Assembly (NCBI GenBank): GCA_947653505.1
Contig: CANTHI010000064.1
Coordinates: 1 to 11,230, forward strand
Direction of reading: 5' to 3'
DNA length: 11,230 bases
DNA from: an uncultured Eubacterium sp.
GTDB taxonomy: Bacteria; Bacillota_A; Clostridia; Lachnospirales; Lachnospiraceae
Below, in pieces: positions 1-5,406 of the stretch (position 1 is its first letter; the number at the start of each line of letters is the position of its first letter). Under the pieces are notes generated by a model, which saw only the letters and a list, made by a program, of their open reading frames with translations, was not told the DNA's origin and made no database searches. Made by a program: the position numbers and the translations under genes.

Positions 1-248
1 AAATGATCAAGAATGGGAAAAAGAATACCAACAAGTCACAAATGAAATTAAAAATCCTTTACTATCTGTTTACCCATGCCGGCTCCATCTGTCCCCGTAA
101 TGATATTGTTGATTTTTTATGGGATAACCATTTATATGTGGATGACAATGCTTTAAGTGTAAACATTACACGTATCCGTGCTAAACTGGTCCGGCTCGGG
201 CTGACGGATTTTATAAAAACAATACCAAGACAGGGATATCTCATTTAA
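1..248 (+). CDS. Response regulator, OmpR/BceR type, C-terminal DNA-binding domain (5' partial)
   Basis: Only the last 81 or so codons are present. The reading frame is open to the left edge, with full codons from base 3, so the receiver domain with its phosphoacceptor aspartate lies outside the window. The visible part is a winged-helix Trans_reg_C domain: a helix with MKLKILYYLF, a second around PRNDIVDFLWD, the stretch VDDNALSVNITRIRAKL that forms the recognition helix, and the closing beta-hairpin IKTIPRQGYLI. Segments such as VDDNALSVNITRIR and GLTDFIKT are typical of the BceR/GraR branch. It would bind DNA in the cytoplasm after phosphorylation by its partner kinase. The kinase gene follows after 39 bp on the same strand, so the two are probably one transcript. 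The ATG at base 3 is unlikely to be the true start because 81 residues would be only the output domain. Family assignment is firm; the regulated genes cannot be told. Confidence 0.88.
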   Translation, partial: MIKNGKKNTNKSQMKLKILYYLFTHAGSICPRNDIVDFLWDNHLYVDDNALSVNITRIRAKLVRLGLTDFIKTIPRQGYLI

Positions 249-287
249 AAGGATATTTGCGTTGAGAGGAAAGAAGGAGAACGATTC

Positions 288-1304
288 GTGAATGGAACAC
301 AATATATAAAAAACCAGCTGCCAGTTCTTTTACTGCATTTTTGCGGGATCTTAGCCGTATCCGTGTTTCTCGCCATAAGCGGCAGCCACCTGCAGAGCAT
401 ACTGTTTCTTGCATTCCTCTGGATCGTTACAGTAGTCTGTTATCTGACCGTCACTTTTTTCCTGCAGAACAGACGTCTGAAGCAGCTGCTGTCCCTGACT
501 GGGCAGCTGAACGAACGGTATCTGATCCCGGAGCTGATGACGGTTCCCCAAAAAGCTGAAGAACAGGTTTATTACCAGATTCTGAAAATGGCCGAAGCCT
601 CCATGCTGGAAAAAATCGCGGAAGCAAACCGGGCGCAGAAAGCATATCAGGAATATATTGAACAATGGATCCATGAGATCAAGACGCCGATCACCGCCAT
701 TCATCTGCTGTGTGAAAACAACCGCTCCGACGTTACGAGAGCAATGCTGGCTGAACTGGAAAAAATAAGCCGTTATACAGAGCAGACGCTCTACTATGCA
801 CGCAGTGGTTATCCGCAAAAAGATTATACGATACGGGAAATCCGGCTGGATCATGTCGTACAGGATTCCATCGCGGACAACAAGTATCTGCTCCGCCAGA
901 ATCAGGCTTCCATAACGATAGAGCCGATGGAAATACCGGTATTTACCGACGATAAATGGGTACGCTTCATTTTAAATCAGCTGATCAGCAATGCTGTAAA
1001 ATACAGCAAAGAATATCCACAGCTGCATTTTTCTGCAGAAAAATCAGACAATCATATCCTTTTATCTATCAGAGATCATGGCATTGGGATTCCGTCATGT
1101 GATCTGCCACGCATATTCGAAAAAGGGTTTACCGGCCAGAACGGAAGGACGGTAAAAAGCGCAACCGGAATCGGGCTGTATCTTTGCAGACGGCTTTGCG
1201 ATAAGCTGGGCATCGGGCTGGAAATATCCTCCGATGCGGAAGGGACAACGATAGTGCTGGTTTTTCATGTAAATGATTTTATCGGGGTGTGCCAGCATTC
1301 GTAA
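288..1304 (+). CDS. BceS-like intramembrane-sensing histidine kinase
   Basis: A 338-residue sensor kinase starting at GTG 288, chosen because AAGGAG at 274-279 lies 8 bases upstream. Two hydrophobic helices near residues 11-31 and 37-59 are separated by only a few residues, so there is almost no extracellular domain and no HAMP. This layout and length match the BceS/GraS family (intramembrane-sensing kinases), which respond to peptide antibiotics through a partner BceAB-type ABC transporter. The catalytic parts are intact: H-box WIHEIKTPITAIH with phosphoacceptor His129, N-box LISNAVKYS (Asn235), G1 box DHGIGIP (263-268), F-box region RIFEKGFTG, and G2 box TGIGLYL (293-299). It should phosphorylate the response regulator encoded just upstream. 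No BceAB transporter follows; the next gene is convergent and concerns sugar uptake, so a transporter would have to lie upstream or elsewhere. The signal sensed is not shown by the sequence. Confidence 0.9.
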   Translation: MNGTQYIKNQLPVLLLHFCGILAVSVFLAISGSHLQSILFLAFLWIVTVVCYLTVTFFLQNRRLKQLLSLTGQLNERYLIPELMTVPQKAEEQVYYQILKMAEASMLEKIAEANRAQKAYQEYIEQWIHEIKTPITAIHLLCENNRSDVTRAMLAELEKISRYTEQTLYYARSGYPQKDYTIREIRLDHVVQDSIADNKYLLRQNQASITIEPMEIPVFTDDKWVRFILNQLISNAVKYSKEYPQLHFSAEKSDNHILLSIRDHGIGIPSCDLPRIFEKGFTGQNGRTVKSATGIGLYLCRRLCDKLGIGLEISSDAEGTTIVLVFHVNDFIGVCQHS

Positions 1305-1314
1305 CTGTAGAAAA

Positions 1315-1341
1315 TGTGGAACCGGGTGGTCCGGTTCCACA
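1315..1341. terminator. Hairpin at convergent gene junction, possible bidirectional terminator
   Basis: A perfect 10-bp stem, GTGGAACCGG paired with CCGGTTCCAC (1316-1325 with 1331-1340), closes a 5-base loop; T1315 and A1341 add an eleventh pair. It begins 11 bp after the kinase stop codon and lies 58 bp beyond the stop of the convergent binding-protein gene, where a terminator serving both sides is expected. Read on the minus strand the stem is followed by ATTTTC, a short U-tract; on the plus strand it is followed by AAAATG, which is not U-rich. It is therefore a better terminator for the minus-strand operon than for the kinase, and could alternatively act mainly as a 3' end stabiliser. Confidence 0.6.
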
Positions 1342-1398
1342 AAATGTAACACATTATGAAAACTTCCACATACTCAGACACTTGCCCGAAGCATGCAT

Positions 1399-3105
1399 TT
1401 ATTTTGTAAGTTCCACCTTACCTTTTACCATATCTGTCAGAATCTGTGCCGCATCATCCATACCAGAGCCTTCCAGATCAGAGATCATCTTATCATAAGA
1501 GCTGTCAAAATCAGCCTCACTGCCGATCACGCATCCGACTAAGGAAGCCTGGGCGATTTCATCCAGCTTGTTGCTGATTTCGACAAAATCTGTCGGCATG
1601 GAATATGCCCAGGTTGGAGGGAATGCCGGGGTCTCAAATTCGGATGGCTGCGGGAAGATATCTACCAGCAGTTCTACGTTCCATGCTTTGCATGCTGCCA
1701 GCTGTTCTTCGTTGTATTCTGCGATCACTGATTCCTTGCTGTCGGTTGTAAAAGTGCTGCCTGTGGAATCTGTCACGCCGGTACCGTAGTTCGGGAATGG
1801 ATAACTGTGGAATCCAACGCCTGTGGTTTTCTTGTAGTCTTTATCTTCGGATTCTTTTTTTATCTCCTCTTCGGTACGGAAGCGGTGTCCGTTTTCATCG
1901 ATTTCGTAGTTTGTGCCTTCGATGCCCCAGTTTACAAGTACCTGGCCTTCATCAGAGCAGATATAGTCTAAGAATTTGATCGCAGCTACCGGATCTTCGC
2001 AGGCGGTTGTGATGCCGACGCCCTGTCCGGTTGCAAGTCCCTGATACATCAGGGAAGGAGCCTTTGTATCTTTGTCTGCGGTCAGTGGAAGGCCGCAGTA
2101 AGTTTTATCCAGTTTGCCGTCAGCTTTGAGTATTTTTTCTCCATCCTGATAATCCCACAGTGTATCAAAGAGTGCCAGGACACGCCCGCTGGCGATTTTT
2201 GCGATATAGTCGTCATGTGTCTGGGTTGCAAATTCCGGATCCAGCAGACCTTCGTTATACAGCTTGTTCAGCCATTTAAAATAGGACCGGATCTTATCAG
2301 AGGTAAACTTGTAGGCAGCGTTATAATTTTCATCAATCAGCCACTGGCCGTTATCTGGTTCGCCTTCGGCGATATAGCCAGCCGGATTGCCAAGGGTGAT
2401 CATCCAGTGCCAGTCTGATGCGGAGAGTGTCAGGCCGATCGTGTCGGAGCCGTCGTCTGCTGTTGGATGCGCTTCTTTATAATCTTTGAGCATCTGTTCA
2501 AATTCCTCCAGGGTCTCTGGTATTTTATAATCGTTTTCTTTTAATACAGCCCACTGAACCTGTGCCGTACCGGAATCTTCGAACTTGGTGCCGCCCATCT
2601 GGTAAGAGGATAACTGATAAATAGCCGGATCGTCCGCGGAATATTTCAGCTTGTCAAATTCTTCTCCGTACATCTTTTTAATATTCGGGCCGTATTCGTC
2701 AATCAGTTCTGTCATATCGATCATAACGCCCGCGTCGATCAGACTGCCGGCATCGCCTTTTGCATAAATCAGATCAGGGAAGTTCTGCTCTGCGATCATT
2801 AAGGAAATCCGCTGCTTATCTTCGCCGACCGGATGATCTACTTTTAATTTTACACCGGTCTTTTCGGTTAATTTCTGTGCTACCGGATCGGTCCACGGGT
2901 CGTCTTCTGTAAGATCCGCATGGTAAAAAGTCAGTTCAGTTACTTCTCCGCTGCCTTTGGAGTCACCGGAATCGTCTGCTCCGGTTCCGTTTTCTGCATT
3001 TTGGTTTGCGGTATTTTTGGAGTCATTCCCGCCGCCGCAGCCAGCCAGCATACCGGCTGTCAGGGAGGCTGTTACCAGTAAAGCGCCTAATTTTTTAACT
3101 TTCAT
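1399..3105 (-). CDS. Carbohydrate ABC transporter substrate-binding lipoprotein (family 1, LipO/YtcQ-like)
   Basis: 568 residues, starting at ATG 3105 with AAGGAG 8 bases upstream. The N-terminus is a lipoprotein signal: positive MKVKK, a hydrophobic stretch, and lipobox L20-A21-G22-C23, so the mature protein is anchored to the outer face of the membrane at Cys23. A flexible Asn/Asp/Ser/Gly linker (about 24-54) leads into the binding fold from about residue 55. Family-typical stretches include NFPDLIYAKGDAG (108-120), LLDPEFATQ (287-295) and FLDYICSDEGQVLVNWGIEG (378-397). The length suits the large binding proteins that accompany LplB/YtcP-type permeases and take up oligosaccharides. Both permease genes lie upstream in the same orientation, so this is the third gene of the operon, after an unusual 213-bp spacer. 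The ligand cannot be read from the sequence; the neighbouring GH5 gene suggests beta-glucan-derived oligosaccharides, which is inference. Confidence 0.92.
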   Translation of the reverse strand: MKVKKLGALLVTASLTAGMLAGCGGGNDSKNTANQNAENGTGADDSGDSKGSGEVTELTFYHADLTEDDPWTDPVAQKLTEKTGVKLKVDHPVGEDKQRISLMIAEQNFPDLIYAKGDAGSLIDAGVMIDMTELIDEYGPNIKKMYGEEFDKLKYSADDPAIYQLSSYQMGGTKFEDSGTAQVQWAVLKENDYKIPETLEEFEQMLKDYKEAHPTADDGSDTIGLTLSASDWHWMITLGNPAGYIAEGEPDNGQWLIDENYNAAYKFTSDKIRSYFKWLNKLYNEGLLDPEFATQTHDDYIAKIASGRVLALFDTLWDYQDGEKILKADGKLDKTYCGLPLTADKDTKAPSLMYQGLATGQGVGITTACEDPVAAIKFLDYICSDEGQVLVNWGIEGTNYEIDENGHRFRTEEEIKKESEDKDYKKTTGVGFHSYPFPNYGTGVTDSTGSTFTTDSKESVIAEYNEEQLAACKAWNVELLVDIFPQPSEFETPAFPPTWAYSMPTDFVEISNKLDEIAQASLVGCVIGSEADFDSSYDKMISDLEGSGMDDAAQILTDMVKGKVELTK

Positions 3106-3225
3106 AGTTCGTTCTCCTTTTTTGCTTCATTTTGATATATTTTGTACGTTTTATGAAATTTCTGTTTTTAATATTTGTTTATACCTTTTGTGATTTTGTG
3201 TAATTCCTGGTTTGATATATGTTTT

Positions 3226-3318
3226 TTACGCATTTTTGTACCGATACCAGTCTCTGACTGTGCCGGGTGTCATACCGCCTGTATAAACTTTAATATATGA
3301 TGTATTTTTGTGCGGGCA
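3226..3318 (-). pseudogene. Degenerate in-frame copy of the permease 3' end (gene remnant)
   Basis: Directly after the TGA stop of the permease (3319-3321) the same frame continues open for 30 codons to a TAA at 3226-3228. It encodes KVYTGGMTPGTVRD, which mirrors the true permease C-terminus KYFVGGMTLGAVKD at 10 of 14 positions. Where the real gene has the TGA stop, the copy has TGG. No start codon or ribosome site is evident, and nothing before this segment resembles the rest of a permease, so it is best seen as a vestigial duplicate of the last codons plus flanking bases, not as a functional gene. Confidence 0.6.
3231..3291. repeat. Direct repeat copy B (decayed permease tail), offset 72 bp
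   Basis: This segment aligns without gaps to 3303-3363 at an offset of exactly 72 bp, with about 45 of 61 bases identical by hand count. Matching blocks include ATTTTTGT, CAGTCT, CTGACTG (TTGACTG in the partner) and TGTCAT. The similarity reaches past the stop codon into the 3' flank, as a duplication of the gene end would produce. Confidence 0.6.
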
Positions 3319-3363
3319 TCAGTCTTTGACTGCGCCCAGTGTCATTCCGCCTACAAAATATTT
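3303..3363. repeat. Direct repeat copy A (functional permease 3' end)
   Basis: Partner of the repeat at 3231-3291. It contains the stop codon and last 14 codons of the MalG-like permease on the minus strand, and 16 bases of its 3' flank. The repeat period of 72 bp is 24 codons, so the duplicate stays in the permease reading frame. Confidence 0.6.
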
Positions 3364-4212
3364 CTGCAGAAACGGGTATACGACCAGAATCGGCACGGTT
3401 GCAACGATGGTAATCGCCATACGTACAGACATCGGTGATACGGCGTTTTTCAGCTGCGCGGAAGAAGCATGCGGGTCTACCCGGATAGATGCCTGCTCCA
3501 TGATTTCATACAATACGTACTGCAGCGTAGGCAGATCTCTGGCATAAAGATAGGTATCCATAAAAGAATTCCACTGTCCTACCGCGTAAAACAAAGCTAC
3601 GGTTGCCATCGATGGGGTACAAAGAGGCAGGATGACTTTGCTGAATATGACAAAGTCATTTGCGCCGTCCAGTCTTGCCGCTTCCTGCAGGGCATCCGGA
3701 AGGCCTTCGATAAACGAGCGCATCAGGATTACGTTATATACCCAGATCAGGCCTGGGATAATATATACAAGGAAGCTGTTGCCTAATTTCAGCGTTCTTG
3801 TCAGCAGGAGATATTCCGGAATCATGCCGCCGCTGACATACATCGTAATGATGAAAAGAATGGTAAAGGATTTGTGAAAATAAAAATCCTTCCGGCTGAG
3901 TACATAGGCAAGCATTGCTGTACAGATGACGCCGATACCTGTTCCGAGCAGTGTTCTTGCTACAGACATGGCAAACGCGCTGCCCAGATTATTTTCTTTG
4001 AATATGTAAGTGTAGTTGCTGAGTGTAAATTTTCTTGGGATAATAAAGTTTACATTCCGCATGGTGTCCATCGAATCGTTCAGTGAAATCGCAAGTACGT
4101 TCAGAAACGGATAGACGGTGATGAGGATCAGCAGCAGACAGAATACAGCCAGAATATAGTCCAGCATTTTTTCATTTCCGCTGCTTTTTTTCTGAAAATC
4201 ATTTTTTGCCAT
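3319..4212 (-). CDS. Carbohydrate ABC transporter permease, MalG-like (YtcP/LplC type)
   Basis: 297 residues, starting at ATG 4212 with AGGAGG 8 bases upstream; the first permease ends only 11 bp before, so the two are cotranscribed. Hydrophobic helices are visible near residues 18-41, 88-105, 116-131, 144-164, 197-213 and 262-282, giving the six expected for this subfamily. The cytoplasmic EAA loop that docks the ATPase is clear: EAARLDGANDFVIFSKVILP (177-196). The C-terminus KYFVGGMTLGAVKD is characteristic of the YtcP/LplC group. Together with the other permease it forms the membrane channel of a CUT1-type oligosaccharide importer. No ATP-binding subunit is encoded here; relatives in Bacillus share a general ATPase (MsmX type), which probably applies here. 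The last codons are duplicated in degenerate form immediately downstream. Confidence 0.93.
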   Translation of the reverse strand: MAKNDFQKKSSGNEKMLDYILAVFCLLLILITVYPFLNVLAISLNDSMDTMRNVNFIIPRKFTLSNYTYIFKENNLGSAFAMSVARTLLGTGIGVICTAMLAYVLSRKDFYFHKSFTILFIITMYVSGGMIPEYLLLTRTLKLGNSFLVYIIPGLIWVYNVILMRSFIEGLPDALQEAARLDGANDFVIFSKVILPLCTPSMATVALFYAVGQWNSFMDTYLYARDLPTLQYVLYEIMEQASIRVDPHASSAQLKNAVSPMSVRMAITIVATVPILVVYPFLQKYFVGGMTLGAVKD

Positions 4213-4223
4213 AAGACAGCCTC

Positions 4224-5156
4224 CTATACAAGCTTGCTTTCGCCGATCATGCCGGCCACTTTATTTGCGATAAACAACAGGATGATGCCGACAACAGACT
4301 GGAACATACCGATTGCGGTACCAAGACCATAGTTATTGCTGCCAATACCGCGGACATAAGCAAACCAGGAAAGAACCATCGCATGATCCTGAACAATACT
4401 GTTGCTTAACAGCATCTGACGCTCCATACCTACATTCAGCGCTCCACCGATATTCATGATCAGAAGGACGATGATGGTCGGTTTGATGCTTGGAAGCGTC
4501 ACATGCCAGATCCGTTTGAGACGGCCGGCTCCGTCCACTTTGGCAGCTTCGTATAGTCCCTGATCAATGCCCGCCATCGCAGAGAGATAAATAATCGCGT
4601 CCCAGCCCATTTCTTTCCAGACATTGATGAAACAGACGACGATCCAGAAGACGGGGGAGTTGGTAGACATCAGGTGCAGCTTTGTATTCAGCACGGTATC
4701 GATCGCACCGCCGTCGTTTAAAAGCATTTTGGCTATGCTGGCGATGATAACCCAGGATACAAAGTGCGGAAGATAAGATACCGTCTGCGTGATCTTCTTA
4801 AACCGTGTGAAATACAGCTCATTCAGCACGAGTGCAAAGAAGATCGAGGTGATCGTACTGATGGCGATGCCAAGCAGGCTCAGCCCGATCGTATTGATCA
4901 TGGTCTGCCCGAACAGACGGTCGGTAAAAGCTTTGATAAAATTGTCAAAGCCGACAAATTCGCGTTCCCAGACCGGAAGGGCAAAGGTACCTGGTTTTAC
5001 TTCCTGAAATGCCATCGTCCATCCCCATAATGGAATATACTTGAAGATGATCAGCCATACGACGAATGGTAAGGACATGGCCAGAAGATAGCGCTGCTTC
5101 CACATGAGGTTCAGGGAAAATTTTGTTTTTACCTGTACTTCTTTTTTCTTCTTCAT
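4224..5156 (-). CDS. Carbohydrate ABC transporter permease, MalF-like (LplB/YteP type)
   Basis: 310 residues beginning at ATG 5156, the first gene of the importer operon. The ribosome site AGGAGG lies 12 bases upstream, longer than usual, but no alternative start sits closer. Features of the LplB/YteP group are evident: an early helix (about 22-39) followed by KYIPLWGWTMAFQ, then helices near 86-111, 131-146, 167-180, 226-241 and 278-300, and the EAA loop EAAKVDGAGRLKRIWHVTLP (203-222) that contacts the ATPase. It pairs with the MalG-like permease encoded 11 bp downstream to form the transmembrane pore. Characterised relatives import complex oligosaccharides such as pectin- or mannan-derived fragments; the substrate here is not shown by sequence, but the divergent GH5 gene makes a beta-linked glucan fragment a reasonable guess. 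Confidence 0.93.
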   Translation of the reverse strand: MKKKKEVQVKTKFSLNLMWKQRYLLAMSLPFVVWLIIFKYIPLWGWTMAFQEVKPGTFALPVWEREFVGFDNFIKAFTDRLFGQTMINTIGLSLLGIAISTITSIFFALVLNELYFTRFKKITQTVSYLPHFVSWVIIASIAKMLLNDGGAIDTVLNTKLHLMSTNSPVFWIVVCFINVWKEMGWDAIIYLSAMAGIDQGLYEAAKVDGAGRLKRIWHVTLPSIKPTIIVLLIMNIGGALNVGMERQMLLSNSIVQDHAMVLSWFAYVRGIGSNNYGLGTAIGMFQSVVGIILLFIANKVAGMIGESKLV

Positions 5157-5168
5157 ATTTTTTCTTAA

Positions 5169-5291
5169 CCTCCTTTTCTGAAAATATTATAAAAAAAATA
5201 AAAAATTTGTGATACGGTATGAATTGCAGGGGATTTACGTTCATTTTTTGATATTTTGGATCAGGCGGACTCCCCGAAGAAAGATATTATA
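5169..5291 (-). promoter_or_regulatory. Leader and candidate promoter elements of the ABC importer operon
   Basis: Upstream of the first permease the minus strand carries AGGAGG (5174-5169) and two perfect TATAAT boxes, at 5191-5186 and 5291-5286. Neither has a recognisable TTGACA at 16-18 bp, so neither can be called with confidence. The proximal box is embedded in an A/T-rich run and would leave a leader of only about 20 bases; the distal one would leave about 120. Between them, 5212-5220 reads ATACGGTAT, a short imperfect symmetry that may be chance. The weak -35 regions suggest activator dependence. Confidence 0.3.
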
Positions 5292-5344
5292 AATAATGTA
5301 AAACATCTCTGATCTGCTATGTATTTTCCAGTCATTTCTTCCTG

Positions 5345-5350
5345 TATAAT
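5345..5350 (+). promoter_or_regulatory. Candidate -10 box (TATAAT) for the GH5 operon
   Basis: A consensus TATAAT sits 57 bp before the GH5 start codon, placing a start of transcription near 5357 and giving a leader of about 50 bases. The region 16-18 bp upstream is T-rich (TATTTT, GTATTT) but is not a good -35 box, which is compatible with an activator-assisted or weak promoter. The palindrome at 5360-5375 starts just downstream, overlapping the expected transcription start. Confidence 0.5.
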
Positions 5351-5359
5351 ACGACCATA

Positions 5360-5375
5360 AAAGCTGCGCAGCTTT
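5360..5375. promoter_or_regulatory. Perfect 16-bp palindrome, candidate LacI-type operator
   Basis: AAAGCTGCGCAGCTTT is fully self-complementary with CG at the centre. Central-CG palindromes of this size are the usual form of LacI-family operators, and its place just after the -10 box and before the ribosome site is where a repressor would block transcription. Because there is no loop and no U-tract it is unlikely to be a terminator, although the RNA could fold into a short hairpin. No LacI-type gene is present in the window. Confidence 0.55.
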
Positions 5376-5406
5376 CCAAAAGTATAAAATCAGGAGGGTT
5401 TATCGT

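Noticed and set aside
3..248. A complete small DNA-binding protein of 81 residues starting at base 3
   Set aside because: The sequence is a typical C-terminal output domain of an OmpR-type regulator, followed by its kinase, and the frame is open to the window edge. A truncated view of a full-length gene is far more likely.
351..854. Long open frame antisense to the histidine kinase gene
   Set aside because: It lies wholly within a well-supported kinase gene, has no family motifs and no convincing ribosome site. The same applies to antisense frames under the GH5, binding-protein and chemoreceptor genes, including 6853-7452 and 7852-8316.
3226..3321. Stop-codon readthrough of the permease TGA to give a 30-residue extension
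   Set aside because: The frame is open, but the extension merely repeats the existing C-terminus in decayed form, no recoding element is visible, and permeases of this family normally end near GAVK plus one or two residues. Duplication is the simpler reading.
5360..5375. Intrinsic terminator or attenuator before the GH5 gene
   Set aside because: The palindrome has no loop and is followed by CCAAAAG, not a T-run, so an operator is more likely.
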